From TK10-74A sp965263065 (GTDB lineage Bacteria; Chloroflexota; Dehalococcoidia; Bin125): a DNA stretch of 64,000 nt. The stretch covers positions 1,116,001 to 1,180,000 of the forward strand of contig CBDHGH010000003.1 in NCBI GenBank assembly GCA_965263065.1, in the 5' to 3' direction. Below, one piece after another: positions 1 through 11,559 of the stretch; position 1 is the first letter of the stretch, and every line of letters begins with the position of its first letter. The notes under the pieces are model-generated. The model worked only from the letters and a program-made list of their open reading frames with translations. It had not been told where the DNA came from and did no database searches. The translations under genes were made by a program, and so were the position numbers.

Positions 1-186
1 GCCGCGGGTTACATCCGCAACACGATCGACCAGCCCCGCGCCCTCTGCGCGCTCCCCCTCGCGTCGGCGCGCATCCGAAGCTGGCGCATGCCCATGGGCG
101 ACGAGGCACGCAGCGGCATCTGGCACCGTCGCTACTACGTGCCCGGCAGCAAGTACGGCGCCGAGGCCGGATCGACGGCGGAGTAG
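1..186 (+). CDS. C-terminal end of an unidentified protein
   Basis: An open frame enters from the left edge and stops at TAG 184-186, giving 61 residues. The visible part is rich in Arg, Ala and Tyr and contains RSWRMPMGDEARSG and WHRRYYVPG. I do not recognise the family from this tail. It lies on the same strand as the LLM oxidoreductase and ends 9 bases before that start, so the two are probably co-transcribed. The codon bias (G/C at third positions) matches real genes here, which supports coding. The start and most of the protein lie outside the window. Confidence 0.6.
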   Translation, partial: AAGYIRNTIDQPRALCALPLASARIRSWRMPMGDEARSGIWHRRYYVPGSKYGAEAGSTAE

Positions 187-195
187 GGGGAACCG

Positions 196-1137
196 ATGAG
201 CGTGCGCATTGGCCTGGGGATCGCGAACTTCCCCTTCGAGAACCCGCGCGGCTTCTGGCGCTGGGTAGAGCAGTGCGAGGCCGGCGATGTCGATTCGATC
301 TGGCAGACCGACCGCCTGATCGGCGCGCAGCCCTTCCTCGAATCGATGACGACGATGGCGGCCCTGGCCGGGGCGACCGAGCGGCTCAAGTTCGGCATGA
401 ACGTGGTCGTCGTGCCGTTCCGCGACCCGCTGGTGCTCGCCAAGGAGTGCGCCACGATCGATTTCCTCAGCGGCGGGCGCATGCTGCCGGCGTTCGGCGT
501 GGGCGGGGCGGTCGCGCCCGAGTTCCGCGCCACGAGCCGGCCCATGGCGCGTCGCGGCGCCCTCGCCGACGAGGCCCTGCGCCTGATGGTGCGCCTCTGG
601 GCGGGCGAGAGGGTCAGCTTCGCGGGGGAGCACTACGAGTACCGCGACGCCGTGATCGCGCCGCTGCCCGTGCAGCAGCCGCTGCCGCTCTGGATCGGCG
701 GCGACAGCAGGGCCGCGATCCGCCGTACGGCGACCATCGGCAGCGGCTGGCTGGGGGGCCTGCACAGCCCGGCGCAGGTGGCGCGGATCGTCGCGGCGAT
801 CAAGGGGGCGGCCGTCGCAGCCGGGCGCAGCATCGATGCCGACCACTACGGCGCGGCCTTCGCCTACCGCTTCGGCGACCCCGGCGACGCGCCCGTGCAA
901 CGACTGGCGGCCGGATTCCGCCGCCGCCTGCCCGGCATCGACCCGGCCGGCTACTTCGCCGTGGGCGACGCGGCCTGCATCCAGGCGCGCGTCGCCGAGT
1001 ACGTGGCGGCGGGGGCGTCGAAGTTCGTGCTGCGCCCCATCGCCGACGGCGACGCCGACATGCAGCGGCAAACCCAGCGCCTGATCGAGGAAGTGTTGCC
1101 CGTCGTCCACGGGCGGGTGGCGGCCCCGGCCCGATAG
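196..1137 (+). CDS. LLM class flavin-dependent oxidoreductase
   Basis: A 313-residue bacterial-luciferase-like (TIM barrel) protein of the F420/FMN-dependent family. It shows the usual order: N-terminal strand MSVRIGLGIANFPF, the LKFGMNVVVVPFRDP strand, the FLSGGRMLPAFGVGG segment, then LPLWIGGDSRAAIRR near residues 170-185, which resembles the cofactor-phosphate region of this family. Family members use F420 or FMNH2 to oxidise or reduce alcohols, ketones and sulfonates; the substrate cannot be read from sequence. A G-rich Shine-Dalgarno precedes ATG 196. It is one of three LLM paralogues in the window and follows the truncated first gene closely. It converges on korB. Family assignment is firm, substrate unknown. 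Confidence 0.9.
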   Translation: MSVRIGLGIANFPFENPRGFWRWVEQCEAGDVDSIWQTDRLIGAQPFLESMTTMAALAGATERLKFGMNVVVVPFRDPLVLAKECATIDFLSGGRMLPAFGVGGAVAPEFRATSRPMARRGALADEALRLMVRLWAGERVSFAGEHYEYRDAVIAPLPVQQPLPLWIGGDSRAAIRRTATIGSGWLGGLHSPAQVARIVAAIKGAAVAAGRSIDADHYGAAFAYRFGDPGDAPVQRLAAGFRRRLPGIDPAGYFAVGDAACIQARVAEYVAAGASKFVLRPIADGDADMQRQTQRLIEEVLPVVHGRVAAPAR

Positions 1138-1183
1138 CTCCGTCGGCCGACCCGCGACGTCGTCGCGCGTCTTCGAGCAGCGC

Positions 1184-2218
<1,035 letters not shown>

Positions 2219-2266
2219 CTCCGCGTCTCCTTGCTCGTTCCGCTCGCTCGTTCGTCCGCGCCGCCG

Positions 2267-4153
<1,887 letters not shown>

Positions 4154-4351
4154 CGCTGCTGGCCCTTCCTGCCTTGGCGCGCGCCCCGATCGGTGCGATC
4201 GTAAGAGGCGCGGTCACCCGCTCGGCCGGCCGGTCCTTGAGGTGCTTCACTGTCGCGCCGCCTCCTTGCAGACGCACCCGTTCACACCCACCTCGCATCG
4301 TAGCAGCGCGATCAGCGCGTGCATCATCCTTCCGTTGTCCCCGGCGCGGTG

Positions 4352-4369
4352 TTACGTAGGGGTTACGTT
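4352..4369. repeat. GTTACGT direct repeat, 11-base period, in korA/M20 intergenic
   Basis: The heptamer GTTACGT occurs at 4352-4358 and again at 4363-4369, one helical turn apart, in the 298-base divergent region between korA and the M20 gene. Such spacing fits a regulator binding the same DNA face twice. No clear -35/-10 pair is visible beside it. The rest of 4154-4451 shows nothing else I can name. Confidence 0.35.
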
Positions 4370-4451
4370 CGGCACGGATCGGGGGATGCCGGCGAGCCGA
4401 CCCCGGGAGACCCCTATCCTACCGGACAGGACGGGCATGATTGGAGGCCGT

Positions 4452-5666
4452 ATGTCGCAGTCCGCGCCCGGTCGCGCCGCCATGCAGGCGCGGGCCATCG
4501 CCGCGATCGATGCCGCCGCCGCGGACCTGCGCCGCGTCAGCGCGCAGATTCACGATCGGCCCGAGCTCAACTTCGAGGAGCGCTACGCCCACGACGTGCT
4601 CACGACTGCCGCCGCCGCCGCCGGCCTGACCGTGCAGCGCGGCGCGTTCGATCTGCCCACCGCGTTCAGCGCGAGCGCGGGCGCCGGCGGCCACCGCGTC
4701 GCCATCTGCTGCGAGTACGACGCGCTGCCCGAGATCGGGCACGCCTGCGGGCACAACCTGATCGCGGCGGCCGGGCTGGGCGCCGGCATCGGCGCGGCCG
4801 CCGGGCTGGCGACGGCGGGCGCGGCGGGCCGGGTGGTCGTGCTGGGCACGCCGGCCGAGGAGGGCGGCGGCGGCAAGATCGATCTGATCGCGCGCGGCGC
4901 GTTCGAGGACGTCGACGCGGCGCTGATGGCGCATCCCGCCCCCAGCGATCTCCTGCGGCCGGGGGTCAGCGCCCTGCAGCAGTTGGACGTCGTCTATCGG
5001 GGGCGCAACGCGCATGCGGCCGGCGCGCCCTGGGAGGGTCGCAACGCGCTCGACGCGATGGTGGTCGCCTACAGCGCGATCTCGGCCCTGCGGCAGCAGT
5101 TCCCGCCCGGCGCGCTGGTGCACGGCGTCATCACGCACGGCGGCGACAAGCCCAACATCATCCCCAGCCTCACCCGTGCCGAGTTCATCGTGCGGGCCCG
5201 CGATCGCCGCGAGCTGGCGCGGCTCAAGGAGCGCGTGCTGGCCTGCTTCCGGGCCGGGGCCGAGGCCTCGGGCTGCACCGTGGAGGTGCAGCAGCGCGGC
5301 CACGAGTACCTCGACATGCGGCACAACGCCCCCATCGTCGAGGCCTACGCGGCCAACCTGCGCGACTTGGGCGCGCCGCCGCGCGAGGACCCCGGCGGCT
5401 TCAGCGCCTTCAGCACCGACATGGGCAACGTCAGCTACGTGACGCCGTCGATCCATCCCGTCTTCGGCATCCCCGCCGCGGCCGGCAATCACACGCCCGA
5501 GTTCACGGCGGCCGCGGCCGCCGCGCCCGCCCAGGACGCGATGCTCGTCGCCGCCAAGGCGATGGCGCTGACCGCCCTCGACCTGCTCAGCGACCCCGAA
5601 CTGCTGGCGAAGGCCCGCGCCGACTTCGCCGCCGACTGCGCTGTCGGGAAGGACGCCGCGACATGA
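4452..5666 (+). CDS. M20 family metallo-amidohydrolase
   Basis: A 404-residue M20/M40 (AbgB/HipO-like) zinc amidohydrolase acting on N-acyl or aminobenzoyl amino-acid substrates. Metal-site motifs include ICCEYDALPEIGHACGHN around residues 85-100, GTPAEEGGGGK near 140, and a dimerisation lid between. I chose ATG 4452 because GGAGG sits at 4443-4447; an in-frame ATG at 4437 lies upstream of that signal. It is first of a coupled pair: its TGA overlaps the ATG of the VOC gene (ATGA). It is likely cytoplasmic since no signal peptide is visible. The amide substrate is not determinable. Confidence 0.9.
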   Translation: MSQSAPGRAAMQARAIAAIDAAAADLRRVSAQIHDRPELNFEERYAHDVLTTAAAAAGLTVQRGAFDLPTAFSASAGAGGHRVAICCEYDALPEIGHACGHNLIAAAGLGAGIGAAAGLATAGAAGRVVVLGTPAEEGGGGKIDLIARGAFEDVDAALMAHPAPSDLLRPGVSALQQLDVVYRGRNAHAAGAPWEGRNALDAMVVAYSAISALRQQFPPGALVHGVITHGGDKPNIIPSLTRAEFIVRARDRRELARLKERVLACFRAGAEASGCTVEVQQRGHEYLDMRHNAPIVEAYAANLRDLGAPPREDPGGFSAFSTDMGNVSYVTPSIHPVFGIPAAAGNHTPEFTAAAAAAPAQDAMLVAAKAMALTALDLLSDPELLAKARADFAADCAVGKDAAT

Positions 5667-6322
5667 GCCCCGCCGCCCCGCCGACGCCGGACCAGGTGGT
5701 CGACCACATCGTCGACCACATCGTCTACGCCGCGCCCGATCTCGACGACGCCGTGGCCGATCTTGAGGCGCGGCTGGGGGTGCGCGCGTCCTACGGCGGC
5801 AACCACCCCGGCGCGGGGTCGCACAACGCGCTGATGGATCTGGGCGGCGGCGCGTACCTGGAGATCATCGCGCCCGACCCCGGCCAGCCCGACCCGGCCG
5901 GCCGCCGCCGCCCCTTCGGTTTGGACGACCTCACCGAGCCGAAGCTCGCCGGCTGGGCGGCGAAAGCGACCGACCTCGATACGCGCGTCGCGCTGGCGCG
6001 GCTGGGCGGCTTCGACCCGGGGCTGGCCCGCACCATGCGGCGGGAGCGGCCGGACGGCGTCGAGCTGGTCTGGACGCTGACGAGCGCCGGGCCCGGCCTG
6101 GGCGGGCTGGTCCCCTTCCTGATCGACTGGGGCGAGGCGCCACATCCCGCGGCGACCGCGCCCGGCGGCTGCCGCCTCACCGCCCTCTCCGGCCGCCATC
6201 CTCGCCCGGCCGAGGTGGAGGCGGCGCTCGCGGCGCTCGACCTGGCGCTGCCGGTCGAGGAGGGAGCGGTCGCGCTGGTGGCCACGCTGGACACACCGAA
6301 CGGCGTCGTGCGGCTAACCTGA
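5663..6322 (+). CDS. VOC/glyoxalase-like domain protein
   Basis: A 219-residue protein beginning with a VOC (vicinal oxygen chelate) half: DHIVYAAPDLDDAVADLEARLGV, then a YLEIIAPDP strand. The second half (about 120-215) is a degenerate repeat typical of the glyoxalase-like domain family (Glyoxalase_3-like). The duplicated VDHIVDHIV near residue 13 comes from a 12-base tandem repeat. The start overlaps the M20 stop by 4 bases, so the two are translationally coupled and probably act in one catabolic route. No specific substrate can be assigned. Confidence 0.82.
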   Translation: MSPAAPPTPDQVVDHIVDHIVYAAPDLDDAVADLEARLGVRASYGGNHPGAGSHNALMDLGGGAYLEIIAPDPGQPDPAGRRRPFGLDDLTEPKLAGWAAKATDLDTRVALARLGGFDPGLARTMRRERPDGVELVWTLTSAGPGLGGLVPFLIDWGEAPHPAATAPGGCRLTALSGRHPRPAEVEAALAALDLALPVEEGAVALVATLDTPNGVVRLT

Positions 6323-6374
6323 CCGGCGTCCGCCCCGCGGGGGCCGGGCGGCGGACAACGACAAGGGGCAGACC

Positions 6375-7427
6375 ATGAAACTCGGTTTCAGCGCGGGCAG
6401 CTTCGGCCCGCGCTACCAACTCGACCTCGATCTGATTCGGCATGTCGAGGCGCTGGGCTACGACTCGGTCTGGACGGCGGAGGCCTACGGCTCCGACGCG
6501 GTCACGCCGCTGGCCTTCATCGCCGCGCACACGCAGCGCATCAAGCTGGGCACGGGCATCCTGCAGATCCCGGCGCGCACCCCCGCGATGACCGCCATGA
6601 CCATGGCGACGCTCGATCAACTGGCCGGCGGCGGCCGCGTGATCGTGGGGCTGGGCCTGTCGGGCCCGCAGGTCGTCGAGGGCTGGCACGGGCAGCCCTG
6701 GGGCAAGCCCGCCACGCGCGTGCGCGAGTACATCGAAGTCATGCGCAAGATCCTGGCCCGCGAGGCGCCGGTCACCTACGACGGGGTCGAGTACCAGCTG
6801 CCCTATCAGGGCCCCGGTTCGAGCGGCCTCGGCAAGCCGCTGAAGTCGATCCTGCACATGCAGCAGCTGCCGATCTACGTCGCCTCGCTGGGCCAGGCCA
6901 ACGTCAAGAACACCGCCGAGCTGGCCGACGGCTGGCTGCCCATGTGGTTCTCGCCCTACCGCATGCAGAACTACCAGCCCTGGCTCGACGAGGGCATGCA
7001 GCGCGGCGAGGCCAGCAACGCGCCCAAAGCGCTGGACGACTTCCAGATTCAGGCCGCCTGCACCGTGATCGTCAACGACGACGTGGGCGAGTGCATCCGC
7101 CAGATGCGCCCCAACGTCGCGCTGTACATGGGCGGTATGGGCGCGAAGTCGAAGAACTTCCACAACGACGTCATGGTCCGCTACGGCTACGCCGACGCCG
7201 CAGCGTCCGTGCAGGACCTCTACCTGTCGGGCCGCCGGGCCGAGGCCATGGAGGCCCTGCCCGACGAGTTCATCGACGAGATGGCGCTGATCGGCCCCGC
7301 CGACCGCATCCGCGAGCGCTACAAGGCCTGGGAGGACTGCGGCATCACCGGCATCACGGTCACCGCCCGCCAGCCCGAGGCCCTGGAGCTCATGGCCGAC
7401 CTCGCCGGCACGCGCGCCAACGTCTAG
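6375..7427 (+). CDS. LLM class F420-dependent oxidoreductase
   Basis: A 350-residue luciferase-like protein close to the F420-dependent N5,N10-methylene-H4MPT reductase-like group. It begins KLGFSAGSFGPRYQLDLDLI and shows SVWTAEAYGSDAVTPLAFIAA, IKLGTGILQIPARTPAMTAM and GRVIVGLGLSGPQVVEGWHG, all typical of the TIM-barrel F420 site. A Shine-Dalgarno AAGGGG lies 7 bases before ATG 6375. It follows the VOC gene by 52 bases on the same strand and converges on the SDR gene. The substrate is unknown; actinobacterial relatives act on diverse ketones, acids or xenobiotics. Confidence 0.9.
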   Translation: MKLGFSAGSFGPRYQLDLDLIRHVEALGYDSVWTAEAYGSDAVTPLAFIAAHTQRIKLGTGILQIPARTPAMTAMTMATLDQLAGGGRVIVGLGLSGPQVVEGWHGQPWGKPATRVREYIEVMRKILAREAPVTYDGVEYQLPYQGPGSSGLGKPLKSILHMQQLPIYVASLGQANVKNTAELADGWLPMWFSPYRMQNYQPWLDEGMQRGEASNAPKALDDFQIQAACTVIVNDDVGECIRQMRPNVALYMGGMGAKSKNFHNDVMVRYGYADAAASVQDLYLSGRRAEAMEALPDEFIDEMALIGPADRIRERYKAWEDCGITGITVTARQPEALELMADLAGTRANV

Positions 7428-7451
7428 TCCCGGCCGATCAGCCGACGCCGA

Positions 7452-8288
7452 TCAGTCGCCGCCGATCGGCGCGCCGCCCGGCCGCACGCCGGCGCGATTG
7501 CGCGCGCTCATCTGCCCGAGCAGGTGCTGCCAGCGGGCGTCGACGCTGCTCCAGCCGCCGTCCACGACGATCGCCTGCCCGGTCACCAGGCTCGACTCCT
7601 CGCTCGCCAGCCACAGCGCCGCCTGGGCGATGTCGAGCGGCTGCCCCGCCCGTCCCAGCGGATGCACGGCGGCGAAGCGCTCCGTCATGATCTCCTCCGC
7701 CCGCGGGAACGGCGCCGACAGCGGCGTGACGATCCCGCCCGGGCAGATGCAGTTGACGCGGATGCCGTGGGGTCCGCCCTCGGCGGCGGCGCTGCGGGTG
7801 AGCGAGATCACGCCGGCCTTGGTCATCCCGTAGATGGCCTGCCGCTCGAAGCCCCCCAGCCCCGCGACCGAGGCCGTGGAGATGATCACGCCGCCGCCCT
7901 GCGCGCGCATCCGCCGGGCGGCGTGCTTGATGCCCAGCCAGACCCCCTTCAGGTTGACCGCCGTGACGAAGTCGAACGTCTCCTCCGGCGCGTCCGCGAT
8001 CTCGCCCTCGACCATGCCCACGCCGGCGTTGTTGTACATCACGTCCAGCGCGCCGAACTCGTCGACCGCCGTCGCTACCAGCCCCGCGACGTCGCGGTCC
8101 TCGCGCACGTCCGCGACGACGGCGCGCGTCGCCTCGCCCAACTCCGCGGCCAGCGCCCGCGCCCGCTCCCCCTGCACATCGCCGATCACGACGCGCGCCC
8201 CCTCGGCCACGAACAGGCGCACCGTGCTCTCCCCGATGCCGGAGGCGCCGCCCGTGATGACCGCTACCTTGCCGTCGAGTCGTGCCAT
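7452..8288 (-). CDS. SDR family NAD(P)-dependent oxidoreductase
   Basis: A 278-residue classical short-chain dehydrogenase. The Rossmann motif is GGASGIGE at residues 13-20, with NNAGVG near 85, catalytic Ser in the ISTASVAG strand, and YGMTK (Tyr-Lys pair) near 157-161. ATG 8288 begins MARLDGKVAVITGG; a longer open frame upstream is antisense to the aquaporin region and is not used. It probably interconverts an alcohol and ketone in the cytoplasm; the C-terminal extension past residue 255 is low complexity. It lies between a convergent LLM gene and a co-directional aquaporin gene 41 bases upstream. Confidence 0.92.
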   Translation of the reverse strand: MARLDGKVAVITGGASGIGESTVRLFVAEGARVVIGDVQGERARALAAELGEATRAVVADVREDRDVAGLVATAVDEFGALDVMYNNAGVGMVEGEIADAPEETFDFVTAVNLKGVWLGIKHAARRMRAQGGGVIISTASVAGLGGFERQAIYGMTKAGVISLTRSAAAEGGPHGIRVNCICPGGIVTPLSAPFPRAEEIMTERFAAVHPLGRAGQPLDIAQAALWLASEESSLVTGQAIVVDGGWSSVDARWQHLLGQMSARNRAGVRPGGAPIGGD

Positions 8289-8329
8289 GGCGTCCTCCCG
8301 AATGTGCGCGCTCCGTCGACGGCTGCCGC

Positions 8330-9103
8330 TCAGTCGTCGCCGGCCATCTCGGCGGCTGCGTCGTCCCCCTCGGTCTCGCGCAGCACGAACCAGTACAGCA
8401 GCGCGCCGGCGACGCCACCCACGGCCGGGGCCAGCATGTAGACCCAGACGCTGTCGAAGGCGTTCGAGACCAGCGCCGGCCCCAGCGTGCGGGCCGGGTT
8501 CACCGACGCGCCCGTCAGCGGCACCGCCACCAGGTGGATCGCCGCCACGGTGAGCCCGATGATCAGCGGCGCGACATGACCGGCGCCCCGCTTCGACACC
8601 GCCGTCGCGAAGATCACGATCAGCAGCACGGCGGTCAGGATCGCCTCCAGCACGAACGCGCCCAGGTCGGTCACGGCGGCGCTGTTGATCGCGTGCGCGC
8701 CGAAGTTCGTCAGCTCCCCCGCCGCGTTGTCCAAGATCACGTAGAGCACCGCGGTCGCCAGGATCGCGCCCGCGAACTGGGCGATCATGTAGCACACCCC
8801 GGGCAGGATCTTGATCTGCTTCGTGACGATCATGCCCAGCGAGACGGCCGGGTTCAGATGGCCGCCGGAGATGTTCGCCGTCGCGTAAACCATCAGCCCG
8901 ATGCCCAGCCCGTGCGCCAGCGCGATGACGATCAGCGAATCCGCCGCCCCCGAGCCGACGCTGGTGATGACCGCCCCCGTGCCGATGAGGACGAACAGCA
9001 TCGTCCCCACCAGCTCCGCCAGGTAGGCGACCACGTTCGAGCGGGCCCCGACCTCCTCACTGCCCAGATCGCCGGATCCCATGCGCAGTCGTGCGAGCGC
9101 CAT
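8330..9103 (-). CDS. MIP/aquaporin family channel
   Basis: A 257-residue major intrinsic protein with six predicted membrane helices and the two pore signatures: GGHLNPAVSLG near residues 80-90 and GASVNPARTLGPAL near 198-211. It forms a water or small-neutral-solute channel in the cytoplasmic membrane. The residues around the second NPA (NPARTLGP) are typical of water-selective AqpZ-type channels, so water transport is more likely than glycerol, but this is inference. The C-terminus is acidic. Start choice ATG 9103 gives a short basic N-tail; an internal ATG seven codons in is also possible. Confidence 0.92.
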   Translation of the reverse strand: MALARLRMGSGDLGSEEVGARSNVVAYLAELVGTMLFVLIGTGAVITSVGSGAADSLIVIALAHGLGIGLMVYATANISGGHLNPAVSLGMIVTKQIKILPGVCYMIAQFAGAILATAVLYVILDNAAGELTNFGAHAINSAAVTDLGAFVLEAILTAVLLIVIFATAVSKRGAGHVAPLIIGLTVAAIHLVAVPLTGASVNPARTLGPALVSNAFDSVWVYMLAPAVGGVAGALLYWFVLRETEGDDAAAEMAGDD

Positions 9104-9389
9104 GCCGTCCCCCTCGTTCCACTGATGGCGCCAATTGTATGGCGCCAGTGATGTCGCGGATCTGCCCGGAGCCCCGCGATTGGCGGCTCGGCATGCGCTC
9201 CGCCGCCCGAATGAACACCCCCAGGATGCGGCCCACCAGATAGGAGGTCAACCACCTGCCCGGCTGTCCCGTGAATCCACCGGTCGGGCCGGCGACGGCC
9301 CCGGCACGACCGGCGCGGCGGCGCCTGATATCCTCCCGTGCGTGGCTGCCGGGCGCGGCCCAGCGGCGCCGAGGCGGTCGAGGAGAGCC

Positions 9390-10355
9390 ATGCACCTGAA
9401 CGAATTCGCCGCCGACGCCGGCCCGCTCGACATGACCACGTTCGACGAGTTCGGCAGCCTGCAGCGCAGCGCCGCCGACCTGGGCATCCCGCATCCGGGC
9501 CGCGTGCGCTACGTCTCCCGCAACGTCGTCGTCAATCACCTGCGGCTGCACCTGCTGGAGTGGGGCGACCCCGGCGCGCCGCCCGTCATCCTGCTGCACG
9601 GGGCCAATCAATCGGCGCACTCGTGGGACCTCGTCAGCCTGCACCTGGCCGATCGCTACCACGTCTACGCGCTCGACCAGCGCGGGCACGGCGACACCGA
9701 GTGGGTGCGCGACGCCGACTACTCCTCGCCGGCCATGGCCCGCGACGCCGCCGCGTTCATCGAGGCCGAGGGCCTCGACGCGCCGATCGTCTTCGGCCAC
9801 AGCATGGGCGGCATGGTCACGCTCAATCTGGCGCTCAGCCATCCCGGCGTCGCGCGCGGCCTCGTCATCGTCGATGCGGGGCCGCAGATCTCCGAGGCGG
9901 GCGCCCGCATCATCGGCAACTTCGTCAGCAAGAACCGCGAGTTCGACTCGATCGACGAGTTCGTGGAGCGGGTCGTCAAGTACGACCCCTTCCGCAGCCG
10001 CGAGCACATGGAGCGCACCGCCCGCTACAACCTCATCCGCCGCGTCGATGGCAAGTACATCAGCAAGTCGGACCGCGTGCTGCACGACGAGAGCTTCCGC
10101 CGCGCGCGCTCCGAGCACGCGCCGCGCCTGGCGATGGACGACGTGCGGGCGATCACGACGCCCACGCTGCTCGTGCGCGGCGCGCAGTCGAACGTGCTGG
10201 AGGTCGACGGGGCCGAGCGCTTCGTCGCGGCGCTGCCCGACGGGCGGCTGGTCACCGTGCCCGACTGCGGGCACAACGTGCACACCCAGAACACGCCCGG
10301 CTTCCTGGCGGCCGTGCAGCCGTTCCTCACCGCGCTCGACGCCGCCCGCGTCTAG
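9390..10355 (+). CDS. Alpha/beta hydrolase
   Basis: A 321-residue alpha/beta-hydrolase fold protein. It carries the oxyanion-hole HG motif (ILLHGANQSAHSWDL, about residues 68-82), the nucleophile elbow GHSMGG near 135, the acid in the TPTLLVRGAQSNVL region and catalytic His in CGHNVHTQN near 295. GAGGAGAG precedes ATG 9390 by a few bases and sets the start. It likely hydrolyses an ester or similar bond in the cytoplasm. It stands alone between the divergent aquaporin and the convergent di-iron genes. No substrate clue is visible. Confidence 0.9.
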   Translation: MHLNEFAADAGPLDMTTFDEFGSLQRSAADLGIPHPGRVRYVSRNVVVNHLRLHLLEWGDPGAPPVILLHGANQSAHSWDLVSLHLADRYHVYALDQRGHGDTEWVRDADYSSPAMARDAAAFIEAEGLDAPIVFGHSMGGMVTLNLALSHPGVARGLVIVDAGPQISEAGARIIGNFVSKNREFDSIDEFVERVVKYDPFRSREHMERTARYNLIRRVDGKYISKSDRVLHDESFRRARSEHAPRLAMDDVRAITTPTLLVRGAQSNVLEVDGAERFVAALPDGRLVTVPDCGHNVHTQNTPGFLAAVQPFLTALDAARV

Positions 10356-10403
10356 CGCCGCGCTCCCCGCGCCGCCGCGCGCGCGCCGGGACCGCCTGCG
10401 GGG

Positions 10404-11462
10404 CTAGTTGCCCTTCACGATCTGCTGCATCGACTCCGGCATGCGGTCGATGCGCTCGCCCAGGCCGGCCACCTTGAGCCGGTGGTAGTACTCGGTCAGC
10501 TGCTTGCGCTGCACGAGCTGCTGCAGGCGCCAGCCCTCGTCGAGCTGCGCCGGCGAGGCGCCGCCGCCCAGCAGGACCGTCAGGGCTTGCACCGACAGCG
10601 GATTCTGCGTGCCCACCGGGCCCTGGCCCTGGACGCGGTCGGCGCGGTCGAGGTAGGAGTGGATCTCCTCGCGCCGCTCGGGCTCGCTCTCCAGGATGTG
10701 CTTGAGGTGCATGACGCCGAAGGCCAGGTGCCGCGACTCGTCCTGCGCGCAGAGCCGGAAGATCGTCTTCTCGGCCGTGTTCTGGCCGATCAACTCGCCC
10801 ATGCGGAAGAGCGACTGCACGACGCCCTCCCCCTGCACGTGCAGGAGCGCCGACATCTCCGTGAAGTCGCGCGCTTCGAGGATCAGGCGCAGGCCCTCGC
10901 CCGGCCCCTGCTGGAGCAGCCCGCCGCCGTTGATCAGCGCGCGCTTGCGGAAGACATCCATGTGGCGGGCCTCGTCCATGATCTGCGTCATCAGGAACAG
11001 GCCGACCTCGTAGTATTCCGGCGAGAGCCGCGGCAGCCACTGCCCGGGGACGTCGGCGGCGATGAACTCCACCTCGTTGAGGACGGTGCAGAACTGGCAC
11101 ATCGCCCGCTCGACGGCGTCGGGCAGCGGCTCGATGGTGTCCCAGGGGATGTCCGTCGCCGAGGACCACTGCCGCTGCACGGCCTCCTCGTAGAGCATCG
11201 GCACCGCCTCCGACCAGCTCTCCGCCTTGCCCACGTAGGCGTAGCCGAAGCGCGGCGCGCCCTCGCGCGGGGCCGTCCCGCGCAGGCGCATCGTGTGGTT
11301 GCCGGCCTGCGGCGCGTCGGGCGGGAAGGCGGCCTGGTTCAGGCCGTCCAGGGTCAGCCCGCGACGGCTGGGCGTCGCCTGCGTGTCGAACTGGTCGTCC
11401 AGGTTGAGCCAGGACAGGTCGAGGGGTTGGGGCCGGGCGTCGGGTGTGGTTTGGGTCGTCAT
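10404..11462 (-). CDS. Di-iron ferritin-like protein, copy 1
   Basis: A 352-residue helical protein with two E-x-x-H motifs: QIMDEARHMDVF near residue 165-176 and CAQDESRHLAFG near 240-252, plus carboxylates in NEVEFIAADVP and VQGEGVVQSLF. This is the ligand pattern of ribonucleotide-reductase R2/AurF-like di-iron oxygenases rather than iron-storage ferritin. It may oxidise an amine, alkyl or fatty substrate; the role is unknown. A good GGAGAG precedes ATG 11462. It is a tandem duplicate of the gene at 11560-12618 with about 21 amino-acid differences by eye, and the segment upstream of each copy is also similar. Confidence 0.85.
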   Translation of the reverse strand: MTTQTTPDARPQPLDLSWLNLDDQFDTQATPSRRGLTLDGLNQAAFPPDAPQAGNHTMRLRGTAPREGAPRFGYAYVGKAESWSEAVPMLYEEAVQRQWSSATDIPWDTIEPLPDAVERAMCQFCTVLNEVEFIAADVPGQWLPRLSPEYYEVGLFLMTQIMDEARHMDVFRKRALINGGGLLQQGPGEGLRLILEARDFTEMSALLHVQGEGVVQSLFRMGELIGQNTAEKTIFRLCAQDESRHLAFGVMHLKHILESEPERREEIHSYLDRADRVQGQGPVGTQNPLSVQALTVLLGGGASPAQLDEGWRLQQLVQRKQLTEYYHRLKVAGLGERIDRMPESMQQIVKGN

Positions 11463-11559
11463 CGTGGCTCTCCTTACCGCCCCGTGATGCTAACGCACCG
11501 CGGCGTCGCCGCGCACGGTACCGCAGGATACGCGCGTCGAGCCGGACGCCGCCGCGTCC

